From Phycisphaerae bacterium (GTDB lineage Bacteria > Planctomycetota > Phycisphaerae > Sedimentisphaerales > Anaerobacaceae), in assembly GCA_028714855.1 (NCBI GenBank), contig JAQTLP010000004.1:80158-144157 (forward strand): 64,000 nt of DNA. The letters are read 5' to 3'. Position numbers and translations under genes: made by a program. Shown here one piece after another: positions 26,984 through 35,938 of this stretch. The notes below the pieces were generated by a model. The model saw nothing but the letters and a program-made list of their open reading frames with translations. It made no database searches and had not been told where the DNA came from. Numbering within the stretch: position 1 is the stretch's first letter; each line of letters opens with the position of its first letter.

Positions 26984-29834
26984 GGACGCGGTCGGAGATT
27001 TGGCCAAGATTGTGCGAGGAGATGTTTTTACTGACATACTGCACAGGGCTGCATACGCCAGCGACGCCAGCATTTATCAGATAATTCCCGGATGTGTTGT
27101 TGCGCCCCGCGACGCTGCAGACGTTGCGGCTGTTGTGAAATATGCCTGCGCCCACGGTATAGCGATAGCAGCTCGCGGCGCCGGCAGCGGGTTGGCGGGC
27201 GAATCGTTGTGCAGCGGCATAGTCTTCGATATGAGACGGTATATGAACAAGATTATCGATGTGGAAGACGGCGGCGCGGCGGTGATTTGTGAGCCGGGGG
27301 TGGTGCTTGACGATTTGAATAATTACCTGTCGGGTTACGGCAGAAAAATCGGGCCAGACCCGTCGAGCGGCAACCGCGCAACGGTGGGCGGGAGTGTGGC
27401 GAATAACGCCACAGGCGCTCATTCGCTCGAATACGGTTATATCGGCGACTACGTGGAAAGCGTTGAAGCGGTGCTGGCGGACGGCAGCGTGGTTGAGTTC
27501 AAAAATGATTTTGACCCGGAGGAAGCAGTGGACGAGAAACTTGCTTCGATTGCAAAAGGATGCGCAGCGGTCCTTTCGGGCAAGGAGGCAGTCATAGCAA
27601 ATGCGTTGCCGGTGACAAAGCGGAATCGCAGCGGGTATTCGATAGCGGGAATTTATCACGATGGGAAGATAGATTTGGCGCGCCTGCTGGCAGGGTCGGA
27701 GGGGACATTGGGCATTTTTACGAAAGTTAAGCTCAGAACGGTTGCGGTGCCTAAGGCGAAAGGGCTGCTGCAGCTTGAGTTCGATTCATTAATAAAGATG
27801 GCACAAGCGGTGCCGATTATTGTGGATAGCGGGGCGTCGGCGTGCGAACTGATGGACAGGGCTTTGATAGATATGGCGGTTGAGGCACTGCCGGAGCATC
27901 GGAATGTTTTGCCTACCGGCGGAGTTGTTGTTATTTTGGTTGAGCATACTGGCGAAACGGCGGAGCAAGTGAGAGAAAAAATAGAAAATACCGATTCTAA
28001 AATCGGGGTGCTGGCGAGTGGACGAAGAATTGTTTTTGAGCCGAGACAGCAGAAGCAGTTGTGGAAATCCCGCAAGGATTCGGCGGCGCTTCTTGAGAGA
28101 CGAAAGGGGAGAAAGCGTCCGGTTCCATTTATTGAGGATGTTTCGGTAGAGAACAGGCGGCTGGCGGAATATATTTCTGGTTTGGAGAAAATCGGAAAGC
28201 GGTATGACGTTGCGATGTCTTTTTATGGCCATGCCGGTGATGGAGAACTGCATGTGCGGCCATATCTGGATTTGGGCGACCCGGCTGATGTAGAGAAGAT
28301 GCGGTCGATTGCGAATGATGTTTTCTCTCTTGCGTGGTCGCTGGGCGGGACAATCAGCGGTGAGCACGCAGTCGGGCTGGTCAGGGCAGCTTTTTTACGG
28401 CGGCAATACGGCGATGAATTTTATGAGCTGCTGCGGGCGATTAAGAATGTGTTCGACCCGAGCGGGGTGATGAATCCTGGTAAAATCATCAGCGATGACG
28501 CTGATGTTATGGTCAGGAATTTGCGGGCCGGGCATAAATTGGAGCCGGGGAGACTTAAAACGGATTTGCATTTCGGAAGCGATGAATTTCGCGCCGAAAT
28601 TGAGCAGTGCAGCGGGTGTGGGGTTTGTTTGAGCAGGGAATCCGATTTGCGGATGTGCCCGGTATTTCGTGCGATGGGGGAGGAACTGGGCAGCTCACGG
28701 GCAAAAGCGAATGTGCTTCGCTTGTGGATTACGGGGGAGTTAGAGGAAAAAGATTTCGAGTCGGCGGAGTTCAGGAAATTTCTGGATTTGTGCGTGAACT
28801 GCAAGGCGTGCTCGGTGGAATGTCCGGCCGGGGTTGACATTTCCAAGCTGATGACGGCGGCGAGGACGGAGTATGTGAGGCGGCGGGGGCTGAGGCGTGC
28901 GGAGATTTCGCTGAGCCATAACCGGTATCTGAGTATGCTAGGCAGTATTTTTTCGCCGATTTCGAATTTTGTTACGCGGCTGTCGATTTTCAAATGGTTT
29001 TTAGAGCAATTTTCGGGGTTAGACCGGCGAAGAAGTATGCCGTCTTTCGGCAGCGGGTCGTTCGTAAGGGCGGGAAGGAAATACTTGAGAGCCTGTGCAC
29101 CAATTGAAAAGCCGGTCGATAAGGTTGCGTATTTTGTTGATACGTACGCAAATTATAACGACCACGAGTTGGGGTTTGCGGTGCTCGAAGTTCTGCGGCA
29201 CAATGGTATTGATGTGATTTTGCCGAAGCAAAGGCCTGTGCCGCTGCCGGCGATTGTGTATGGAAATGTAAAAAGGGCACGCAAGGATTTGGAGTATAAT
29301 GTCAAACATTTGGCCAAGGCGGTTCGAGACGGGTACAAGATTGTCTGTTCTGAGCCGAGCGCGGCATTGTGTTTGAAACAGGAGTTGAAGCATTTTGTTG
29401 CGGGGGAGGATGCGAAACTTGTTTGCGAGAATACGTATGAGCTAATGATATATCTTTCGGATTTGTCCAGGCAGAATAAATTGAAGCCTGTTAAGAATCG
29501 CATATCTCGCAGTTTCGTTTATCATCAGCCTTGTCATTTATATGCTCTTGGCGAAGGCAGGGCGGGGGTCGAGCTTTTGAAGAAAGTTTGTTACGCGAAT
29601 ATAACCGAACTTGATTCCGGCTGCTGCGGGATAGCGGGGACGTTCGGGTTTAGCAAGAAAAATTACGAGCTTTCCTCGCAGATAAGTGCAAGATTAAAGG
29701 ATGCGATGGAAAAATCGCCTGTTAAAGAAGTTTTGACGGAATGTGCCGCGTGCAAGATGCAGATAGAGCATATAAGCGGTGCGGCGGTTGTGCATCCAAT
29801 AAAGATATTGGCGGAAGCATATAGAAGTATGTAA
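26967..29834 (+). CDS. FAD-linked oxidase with 4Fe-4S and CCG domains (glycolate/D-lactate dehydrogenase-like)
   Basis: 955 residues from ATG 26967, overlapping mlaF by 17 bases. Domain order: PCMH-type FAD-binding (VVAPRDAADVAAVVKYA..., GPDPSSGNRATVGGSVANNA), GlcD-type C-terminal cap (to about 545), two 4Fe-4S clusters (CSGCGVCLS..CP and CVNCKACSVECP), and a CCG-rich domain (YHQPCHLYALG, SGCCGIAGTFGF, ECAACKMQ). This single-chain form oxidises D-2-hydroxy acids such as D-lactate or glycolate and passes electrons to quinone or another carrier. Substrate is not certain. The link with mlaEF is positional only. Confidence 0.88.
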   Translation: MHERIEDAVGDLAKIVRGDVFTDILHRAAYASDASIYQIIPGCVVAPRDAADVAAVVKYACAHGIAIAARGAGSGLAGESLCSGIVFDMRRYMNKIIDVEDGGAAVICEPGVVLDDLNNYLSGYGRKIGPDPSSGNRATVGGSVANNATGAHSLEYGYIGDYVESVEAVLADGSVVEFKNDFDPEEAVDEKLASIAKGCAAVLSGKEAVIANALPVTKRNRSGYSIAGIYHDGKIDLARLLAGSEGTLGIFTKVKLRTVAVPKAKGLLQLEFDSLIKMAQAVPIIVDSGASACELMDRALIDMAVEALPEHRNVLPTGGVVVILVEHTGETAEQVREKIENTDSKIGVLASGRRIVFEPRQQKQLWKSRKDSAALLERRKGRKRPVPFIEDVSVENRRLAEYISGLEKIGKRYDVAMSFYGHAGDGELHVRPYLDLGDPADVEKMRSIANDVFSLAWSLGGTISGEHAVGLVRAAFLRRQYGDEFYELLRAIKNVFDPSGVMNPGKIISDDADVMVRNLRAGHKLEPGRLKTDLHFGSDEFRAEIEQCSGCGVCLSRESDLRMCPVFRAMGEELGSSRAKANVLRLWITGELEEKDFESAEFRKFLDLCVNCKACSVECPAGVDISKLMTAARTEYVRRRGLRRAEISLSHNRYLSMLGSIFSPISNFVTRLSIFKWFLEQFSGLDRRRSMPSFGSGSFVRAGRKYLRACAPIEKPVDKVAYFVDTYANYNDHELGFAVLEVLRHNGIDVILPKQRPVPLPAIVYGNVKRARKDLEYNVKHLAKAVRDGYKIVCSEPSAALCLKQELKHFVAGEDAKLVCENTYELMIYLSDLSRQNKLKPVKNRISRSFVYHQPCHLYALGEGRAGVELLKKVCYANITELDSGCCGIAGTFGFSKKNYELSSQISARLKDAMEKSPVKEVLTECAACKMQIEHISGAAVVHPIKILAEAYRSM

Positions 29835-29847
29835 GGACCTTGCTGGT

Positions 29848-30687
29848 TTACGGGATATAATCCCGGAGTTTGCGGTGGTAAAGGGTTTCGGTGTTTTTCA
29901 TCAGCTCAAGTCCTTTTATCCAGCCTAATGTTATCAGAGCCATACTAATCAGCACGACACTAAGCGCGAGGGCGATATCGAAGGTAATTTTTTTTGAATA
30001 CATAACGAGCGCTACAAAAGCGAAAGGGATTAGGAATACAGAAAGCCTTGTAAGAATCATAACTGTTAGAAAAGCAAGAACTCCCAAAAAGACAAGCTCC
30101 GGAGAATTCCCAATATATGGCTTAACGGCTGCATAGATATCCAGATTATTTCTAAAAAACGTCGGGATGCCTTTCCAGAGCAGCAGCAAGCCTGTGACCA
30201 TCGCACAAGGTCCGAGAGTCGTGCAGACCATAATGAAAGATGACATCCATTCGCGATGGATTTTATCATCCGGAGAGGCTTTTTCATTAATCATAATATT
30301 TGCCCGCCTTAACCTTTTAGTTACCTCCCAGCGGCGATTTCGGCCTTTTGGTATGTCGGGGAAAACATCTTCCCATTTTTCACCTATAAGACATCTATAT
30401 AACCATCTTAATGGGAAGCGAGGCCGAAAATAATCTGCGGTTTTTACAATATGAAGCAAAGAGAAGATTTCCTGGAAGCAGTAACCGACGGCATAGGCCA
30501 GGCCGAATCCAATAACGTAGAATATGATATTGGCTGATTCCGGGATGATGGTGATATTGATTGCTTTTTTGGAGATATCTATTTTGCCCCAGACATATAA
30601 AAAGCTAAGTATGACCGAAAGTCCGCCTACGATATAAGTTATATCCCTGACGACAAAGTTTCTGATAGATTTAACCAGTTTACTCAT
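29848..30687 (-). CDS. Membrane protein of unknown function
   Basis: 279 residues with about five hydrophobic segments: near 15-35 (IVGGLSVILSFLYVW), 50-72, 148-168 (FIMVCTTLGPCAMVTGLLLL), 195-235, and 240-260. A basic cytoplasmic loop (about 90-140, RWLYRCLIGEKWEDVF ... RRWEVTKRLRRANIM) lies in between. I do not recognise the family. It converges with the dehydrogenase gene, 14 bases apart, and is downstream of the cysteine synthase gene with 28 bases between them, so the two may be co-transcribed. Confidence 0.65.
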   Translation of the reverse strand: MSKLVKSIRNFVVRDITYIVGGLSVILSFLYVWGKIDISKKAINITIIPESANIIFYVIGFGLAYAVGYCFQEIFSLLHIVKTADYFRPRFPLRWLYRCLIGEKWEDVFPDIPKGRNRRWEVTKRLRRANIMINEKASPDDKIHREWMSSFIMVCTTLGPCAMVTGLLLLWKGIPTFFRNNLDIYAAVKPYIGNSPELVFLGVLAFLTVMILTRLSVFLIPFAFVALVMYSKKITFDIALALSVVLISMALITLGWIKGLELMKNTETLYHRKLRDYIP

Positions 30688-30714
30688 AAAAAGCCTACTA
30701 TTTTATCGGCTATA

Positions 30715-31626
30715 TTATGGAGGACATTTAGCGCAAATGGAGCGGAACAGGGTTGTGCTTAAGTAGCGGTCACCGCGGTCGGGCAGGATAACGACGATTG
30801 TGCCGGATTTCATCTTCTCGGCTATTTTCAATGCGCCGGCGACGGCTGCGCCGCTGGACATTCCAACGAAGATTCCTTCGCAGGCAGCCAGTGTCCGGGT
30901 GGTTTCGAAGGCCTGGCCATCGTCAATGGTGAGTTTTTCGTCGAGCATCTTGGGGTCATAAATCGGAGGGACAATGGATTCAGTCATATTTTTGAGGCCC
31001 TGGATTGTGTGGCCTGTGGGCGGTTCGATTCCGACGATTTTGACGTCCGGTTTTTTCTCTTTGAAGAACATACTTGCACCCATCAGGGTCCCGGTCGTAC
31101 CCATACCGGCGACAAAGACGTCGATTTCGCCGTTGGTTTGGGAGAGGATTTCGGGGCCTGTCGTTTCGTAATGGGCGAGGAAATTGCTTTTATTAGCGAA
31201 CTGGTTGGGCATAAAGTAGTTGTCCAAATCATCGTTGAGAAGCTGATGCGCCTTTCTGATTGCGCCGTCGGTGCCTTCTTTTGCAGGGGTAAGGACGACT
31301 TCAGCGTTCATGGCCTGCAGGACAAGCTGTCTTTCGGTACTGACGCATTCGGGCATACAAAGTTTAACGCGGTATCCTTTAGCTGCGCCAATCATAGCAA
31401 GGGCGATGCCTGTGTTTCCGGATGTTGGTTCGAGGATGATTTTGCCTTTTGTAAGCTGGCCTGATTCTTCGGCTTTGTTTATCATATAATAAGCGGGGCG
31501 GTCTTTGATGGAGCCGCCGGGGTTTGCACCTTCGAGTTTTCCAAGGATTCTGACCTTTGGTTTTTTGCCGTTAAGCTTATTCAACTCTATAAGAGGCGTA
31601 TTTCCGATGGCGGATAGTATGCTCAT
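30715..31626 (-). CDS. PLP-dependent cysteine synthase (CysK/CysM type)
   Basis: 303 residues. Makes cysteine from an activated serine and sulfide. The PLP Lys is in GGSIKDRPA, the substrate loop is PTSGNTG, and the phosphate-binding Gly-rich loop is VAGMGTTGTLMG. The size and the GTDGAIRKA..FMPNQFANKSNFLAHYETTGPEI stretch suit the CysM/CysK-like group, including cystathionine beta-synthase-like enzymes; which donor is used (O-acetylserine or another) cannot be read from sequence. The C-terminal CAKC pair is a small oddity that might bind metal. Confidence 0.9.
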   Translation of the reverse strand: MSILSAIGNTPLIELNKLNGKKPKVRILGKLEGANPGGSIKDRPAYYMINKAEESGQLTKGKIILEPTSGNTGIALAMIGAAKGYRVKLCMPECVSTERQLVLQAMNAEVVLTPAKEGTDGAIRKAHQLLNDDLDNYFMPNQFANKSNFLAHYETTGPEILSQTNGEIDVFVAGMGTTGTLMGASMFFKEKKPDVKIVGIEPPTGHTIQGLKNMTESIVPPIYDPKMLDEKLTIDDGQAFETTRTLAACEGIFVGMSSGAAVAGALKIAEKMKSGTIVVILPDRGDRYLSTTLFRSICAKCPP

Positions 31627-31708
31627 AAAACCTTACTCCAGAGTCTGATAGTCAATTGATTTTACCTGGATTATTCTATATGTTAGATTAGAGAAAGTAA
31701 AGGTAATT

Positions 31709-31744
31709 AAGAGCTAAGAGCGTAGGAACGTAAGAGCTTAAGAG
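31709..31744. repeat. AAGAGC-rich repeat, left flank of the four-helix gene
   Basis: The words AAGAGCGTA and AAGAGCTTAA occur here and again in the right flank at 32119-32143. The block reads as several variants of AAGAGC in a row. Such flanks suggest past movement or duplication of the gene between them. Confidence 0.5.
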
Positions 31745-31759
31745 TGGAAAGGAAATTAG

Positions 31760-32128
31760 ATGGGAGAGGTCGGATATAAGAAGCTGGTTGTTTGGCAAAA
31801 AGCGGACGAATTTGCTTTTCGGGTTTATACAGCAACAAGGGATTTCCCCAAAGATGAAATTTATGGGATTATATCCCAATTGCGGAGAGCGGGATTGTCT
31901 GTCCCGACTAATATTGTTGAGGGGTATGGTAGAGGTGGCAGAAAAGAATTAAAGCAATTTTTGAATATAGCTTTAGGTTCTTTGGCGGAAACGAGATATC
32001 TATTAGATTTTTCACTAAGGTTAAAGTATTTGAATTCCGTAACATATAAGCAATTACAGGATTTGGCTGAAGAGGTTGGTAAGTTGTTATGGAAGTTTTA
32101 TAAGGCACAAGAAGAACCAAGAGCTTAA
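31760..32128 (+). CDS. Four-helix-bundle protein (S23/IVP family)
   Basis: 122 residues of the family first known as the protein encoded in 23S rRNA intervening sequences, and related to bAvd: YKKLVVWQKADEFAFRVYTAT, SQLRRAGLSVPTNIVEGYGRG, EFLNIALGSLAETRYLLDFS-like segment, and a C-terminal helix. Role unknown; it may bind RNA. AAGGA precedes ATG. Repeated AAGAGC words flank it on both sides, and it lies in an AT-rich islet. There is no reverse transcriptase nearby, so a diversity-generating retroelement is not indicated. Confidence 0.85.
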   Translation: MGEVGYKKLVVWQKADEFAFRVYTATRDFPKDEIYGIISQLRRAGLSVPTNIVEGYGRGGRKELKQFLNIALGSLAETRYLLDFSLRLKYLNSVTYKQLQDLAEEVGKLLWKFYKAQEEPRA

Positions 32129-32147
32129 AAGCGAAAGAGCGTAAGGG
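32119..32147. repeat. AAGAGC-rich repeat, right flank of the four-helix gene
   Basis: AAGAGCTTAA at 32119-32128 overlaps the stop codon of the four-helix gene, and AAGAGCGTA is at 32135-32143. Both words also occur at 31709-31744. Confidence 0.5.
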
Positions 32148-32174
32148 AAAGATTTAATTGGCTACAGAAAGTTT

Positions 32175-32837
32175 ATGAGAATGAACCAGTATGAAAATGA
32201 GGAGAAAAAGGAGTTGAGGGAGATAACGGAATATAACAAAGATAGTCTTCGGTTACTTACAAACCACGAGTGGATGGAGAAGGTTGCAGTAAGGACATTT
32301 TTGCGAATATGTGACGTTGAATTTAAAGATGCTGATTTGAAGAAAAGTGATAAGGAACCGCCAGATATAGTCTTTAAAGACGCAAAATTTGAAGTTACAG
32401 AGGTTCAAGATGAAGGCAGAAGAAGAGGTGATGAGAGTAAAGAAAATATAACGAAGAGTGAACAAGCGAATCACCTATTAGACTTAGGGGGAAAGTGGGA
32501 GAATTCTGCTCCCATGGAATTTTCAGAGTTATTAAAGAAAGTTCAAGAAGGGATGGATATTAAATTTGAAAAGTATAAAAGCCCGGAGACTTGTAAAGAA
32601 CTTGACCTTTTAGTCTATGTGAATTTGAAAAACCGGCATTTGGCAACTAAAATTAAAATGGATTATTCAAGTGGGATTTTAGCCGAAGTGAGGAAACAGG
32701 GGTGGAGATCTGTTTCTTTTCTCACGGGGTTATGTGCAGGGGTGATATTTGCTGACGAGTACGTGCCAGATTTTTTAAAAAAATTGCAGGGAGTTACTAA
32801 GATAACCAGCAGCCCAGATATCTATGAAGATAGTTAG
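32175..32837 (+). CDS. DUF1780-like putative endonuclease
   Basis: 220 residues. The motif EPPDIVFKDAKFEVTEVQDE then GRRRGDES resembles the DUF1780 family (DPPDV.F..A.FEIKE..D.GRRR.DE), whose fold is related to PD-(D/E)xK nucleases: D of PPD, E of FEV and the following E would make the metal site. Substrate and role are not known. No strong ribosome site precedes the ATG at 32175, so an internal start at 32181 is possible. It shares the AT-rich islet with the four-helix gene and may have been acquired with it. Confidence 0.55.
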   Translation: MRMNQYENEEKKELREITEYNKDSLRLLTNHEWMEKVAVRTFLRICDVEFKDADLKKSDKEPPDIVFKDAKFEVTEVQDEGRRRGDESKENITKSEQANHLLDLGGKWENSAPMEFSELLKKVQEGMDIKFEKYKSPETCKELDLLVYVNLKNRHLATKIKMDYSSGILAEVRKQGWRSVSFLTGLCAGVIFADEYVPDFLKKLQGVTKITSSPDIYEDS

Positions 32838-32893
32838 CAGATAGTTTCCTAAAGTATATGAATTAACGATTATAAAAGAGTTACGAGAAAACA

Positions 32894-33919
32894 ATGGAGA
32901 ATCTTAGGCGGGCGGTTTTGTGGGATGCGGCGGAGGGCAAGAAGGTTAGTTGCAAGCTGTGTGCGCATCGGTGCGTGATTGGCGAGGGCAAATTGGGCAG
33001 GTGCTGCGTGCGCAAGAATATAGACGGCGTGTTGTATTCGCTGAACTATTACAAAATTTGCTCAGCTAACCCAGACCCGATAGAGAAAAAACCTTTGTAT
33101 CACTTTCAGCCGGGGTCGAGCAGCTTTTCCATCGCCACGATGGGCTGTAATTTTCGCTGCGAATTTTGTCAGAACTGGCAGATAAGCCAGGCAGTTGTCG
33201 AAGATGGTCAAATTGACGGGCAGGCGATAAGCCCGGAGCAGATTGTAACTGCGGCGGTTCGCAGCGGGTGCAAATCAATCGCATATACCTATACCGAGCC
33301 GACGATTTTTATGGAGCTGTGCAGCGATTGCGGGCGGCTGGCAAAGAAAAAAGGCCTGGCAAATATTTTTGTCAGCAACGGCTATCAGACCGTCGAGGCG
33401 ATTGATTTTTCCAAAGACTGGCTTGACGGGATAAACGTCGATTTGAAGGCGTTCAGCGAGGATTATTACAAGAGGTTATGCAAGGCGCATCTGCAGCCGG
33501 TGCTCGATACGCTTAAATATATTGCGAAGGAGACGAAAATCTGGCTTGAGATTACGACTTTGTTGATACCGGGCGAGAACGATTCAGATGATGAATTGAA
33601 GCAGCTCGCTGAGTTTATCGTTAACGAGGTTGGCGCCGATGTTCCGTGGCATATCAGCCGTTTTTCTCCGCAGTACAAGTATGTTGATTCTGCGCCGACG
33701 CCGGTGAAGGCGCTCGAACGTGCGGAGCAGATAGGCAGAGAAGCGGGGCTGCATTATGTATATCTTGGTAATGTGTCTGGCTCGAAATCGGAGAGCACTT
33801 TTTGTTATAACTGCGGCAGGGTTCTGATAGAACGCGCCGGCTACCGGATATTAGCCAATCATATAGCGAACAGCTGCTGTCCGGACTGCGGGACAAAGAT
33901 AGCGGGCTTCGAATTATAA
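32894..33919 (+). CDS. amrS: AmmeMemoRadiSam system radical SAM enzyme
   Basis: 341 residues. Cys motifs CKLCAHRC near the N-terminus, radical SAM cluster GCNFRCEFCQNW, and two C-terminal CxxC pairs (CYNCG, CCPDCGTKI). The layout matches the pyruvate-formate-lyase-activating-like family that occurs with AMMECR1 and Memo proteins. The biochemical role of that trio is still poorly defined. Neither partner gene is in this window. It converges with the FlgO-like gene with 1 base between stops. Confidence 0.88.
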   Translation: MENLRRAVLWDAAEGKKVSCKLCAHRCVIGEGKLGRCCVRKNIDGVLYSLNYYKICSANPDPIEKKPLYHFQPGSSSFSIATMGCNFRCEFCQNWQISQAVVEDGQIDGQAISPEQIVTAAVRSGCKSIAYTYTEPTIFMELCSDCGRLAKKKGLANIFVSNGYQTVEAIDFSKDWLDGINVDLKAFSEDYYKRLCKAHLQPVLDTLKYIAKETKIWLEITTLLIPGENDSDDELKQLAEFIVNEVGADVPWHISRFSPQYKYVDSAPTPVKALERAEQIGREAGLHYVYLGNVSGSKSESTFCYNCGRVLIERAGYRILANHIANSCCPDCGTKIAGFEL

Positions 33920-33920
33920 T

Positions 33921-34640
33921 TTACAGCCAATTCACTCCTTCTCTGCCTTTGAACAGCATTTTAAAGACGTCGCGGGTCATAGGGACATTATAGTCATAAG
34001 AAGCCAGAATCGCGGAATCCTCAGCATTTACAATTCTTACGGTCAGATAGACCCTGTCGGAGGCTATAGCGTAAGTGCCGACGACCACCGCCTGCGCTCT
34101 GTGTTTGGTGACGATATCCGACAGCTCACGGCTGAGCATAAATTCTCCCGAGCCTTCCTTGATAAAAATTGTTGTGCGCATTTTGAGCTCAATGGTGGTG
34201 TAGCCAAGCTGTTTGAACCGTGACGAGATTTGCTCGGAAACCATTCTGCCGAAGGTGGAGGACTCGCTCAGATTATCGACGTTGACCAGACTTGCGACCA
34301 GAAGAGGGGTATCCTTTGGCATATCTTTGGGCAGTTTTCCGATGAGATATTCCGCTGCTTTATAATTGGCAGAGGTGACGACATCGTCATTGGCGTCAAC
34401 GAGCCTTATGTTGTTCTGAACGGCGGTCAGGAGTATTTCGTGTTCGGCTTTCTCTCGCTCAGTGAGATTTTTGAGTTGTTCCATTTTGGCCTGATCCCGG
34501 GCCTTTCGTAATTCATAGCTGTCGTATTTTGATTCGGAAATGTCGATAGCTGATTTCGGGGTTTTGGCGGTTTCACCACATCCGGAAACTATCAAGCAAA
34601 GCAGTGCCAGTAATGCTGATTTCATAATATATTTAGTCAT
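33921..34640 (-). CDS. FlgO-family lipoprotein
   Basis: 239 residues with a lipobox (LIVSGC, Cys 21). A helical linker (about 35-90) precedes a FlgO domain: AAEYLIGKLPKDMPKDTPLLVASLVNVDNLSESSTFGRMVSEQISSR..., with the ending AVVVGTYAIASDRVYLTVRIVN. In vibrios FlgO is an outer-membrane flagellar protein; many relatives, as here, sit outside flagellar loci. GGAGG lies 11 bases upstream of ATG 34640. Role unknown. Confidence 0.75.
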   Translation of the reverse strand: MTKYIMKSALLALLCLIVSGCGETAKTPKSAIDISESKYDSYELRKARDQAKMEQLKNLTEREKAEHEILLTAVQNNIRLVDANDDVVTSANYKAAEYLIGKLPKDMPKDTPLLVASLVNVDNLSESSTFGRMVSEQISSRFKQLGYTTIELKMRTTIFIKEGSGEFMLSRELSDIVTKHRAQAVVVGTYAIASDRVYLTVRIVNAEDSAILASYDYNVPMTRDVFKMLFKGREGVNWL

Positions 34641-34786
34641 TGGTTAAAATGCCTCCATTGTTTTTTGCTGTATTGTATAGTCGTCGATTTTATCCTGTCA
34701 AGCTTTTTCGAAGGACCTGCTGAGGGAACTGAAATTACGTGCAATTTAGACTGTTTTTAACTAAAATAAGCGGCCGATAAGTAATT

Positions 34787-35938
34787 ATGAAGATAATCGC
34801 AGATGCCAATATACCGTTTGTAAAGGATTGTTTTTCATCTGTCGGCGAGGTTGAGGTTTTCCCCGGCCGGGAGATAACACGAGATGTTGTCGGCGAAGCA
34901 GAGTGTTTGCTGGTCCGCAGCGTGACGAAGGTGGATTCGAATTTGCTGGCAGGCAGCAGGGTCCGTTTCGTTGGGACGGCCACTATCGGCTTTGACCATA
35001 TAGATATCGGAAATCTATCGCGGAACAATATAGGTTTTGCGTCGGCGCCCGGCTCGAACGCCAATTCGGCGGCTGAGTATGTTATAGCCGGGCTATTTGA
35101 AATCGAGCGAAAGTACAAAATAAAACTGGAGGGCAAATCGATAGGTATTATCGGGGTTGGCAACGTCGGCAGCAAGGTCGCCGAGAAGTGCGCTTCGCTT
35201 GGTATGAAGATATTGCTGAACGACCCGCCTTTGCAGCGGGCCAGCGGTGATGTGAAATACCGGCCGTTGGAAGAGCTTTACGATTGCGATTTCATAACAC
35301 TTCATACGCCATTGACTTTCGAAGGGGCTGACAAGACATTTCATCTGGCTGGTGAGAAGTTTTTCAAATCACTAAAAGCCGGCTGTGTTTTCATTAATGC
35401 TTCACGGGGCGAAGTTGCCGACGGAAAAGCAATGAAGGCATCGATGCGGTCGGGTGAGCTGGAAACAGTGGTGCTCGATGTCTGGGAGAATGAGCCGAAT
35501 ATAGACACCGAGCTTCTGGAGATGATTGATATCGGGACGCCGCATATAGCTGGCTATTCGCTGGACGGCAAGATTACGGGGATGATTATGATATATAAAG
35601 CGGCCTGCGAATATTTCGGATTAAAGGCCGAGCGTGATATTGAGGAATTTTTGCCTGAGCCGGATGTTCCGCAATTAAAGATAAATCCAGGCAGCGGCAG
35701 CGATCAGGACGCGATTCGGAAAGCCATCGAGAAGATTTACAAAATCAGCGAAGACGACGGGAAACTGCGCAAGATTTTGAATGTGCAGGCGAAAAGGGGC
35801 GAATTTTTCGATAACCTGCGGAAGAGTTACCGGGTGAGGAGGGAATTTCAGAATACAGAAATAATAACCGCAGAGAACACAGAGAATTTAAGAAAAAAAT
35901 TAGAGGGAATAGGATTTAAAGTAAAAAGTGGCAAATGA
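34787..35938 (+). CDS. pdxB: Erythronate-4-phosphate dehydrogenase
   Basis: NAD-dependent D-2-hydroxyacid dehydrogenase of pyridoxal phosphate synthesis. 383 residues: N-terminal IIADANIPFVKDCFSSVGEV, Rossmann GIIGVGNVGSKVAEKC, catalytic Arg in NASRGEV, Glu in VLDVWENEP, His in GTPHIAGYS. A PdxB-type C-terminal dimerisation domain follows. The last ~25 residues are encoded by AACCGCAGAGAACACAGAGAA (35866-35886) and following bases, a low-complexity word seen as an intergenic repeat elsewhere; it seems to have been absorbed into the gene. The stop overlaps folP by 11 bases. Confidence 0.87.
   Translation: MKIIADANIPFVKDCFSSVGEVEVFPGREITRDVVGEAECLLVRSVTKVDSNLLAGSRVRFVGTATIGFDHIDIGNLSRNNIGFASAPGSNANSAAEYVIAGLFEIERKYKIKLEGKSIGIIGVGNVGSKVAEKCASLGMKILLNDPPLQRASGDVKYRPLEELYDCDFITLHTPLTFEGADKTFHLAGEKFFKSLKAGCVFINASRGEVADGKAMKASMRSGELETVVLDVWENEPNIDTELLEMIDIGTPHIAGYSLDGKITGMIMIYKAACEYFGLKAERDIEEFLPEPDVPQLKINPGSGSDQDAIRKAIEKIYKISEDDGKLRKILNVQAKRGEFFDNLRKSYRVRREFQNTEIITAENTENLRKKLEGIGFKVKSGK

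Noticed and set aside
29848-30687. MlaD/MCE-domain protein to complete the mlaEF set
   Set aside because: The sequence has several transmembrane helices and no MCE motif, and it lies on the opposite strand.
31760-32128. Diversity-generating retroelement suggested by a bAvd-like four-helix protein
   Set aside because: No reverse transcriptase and no template/variable repeat pair is visible nearby.
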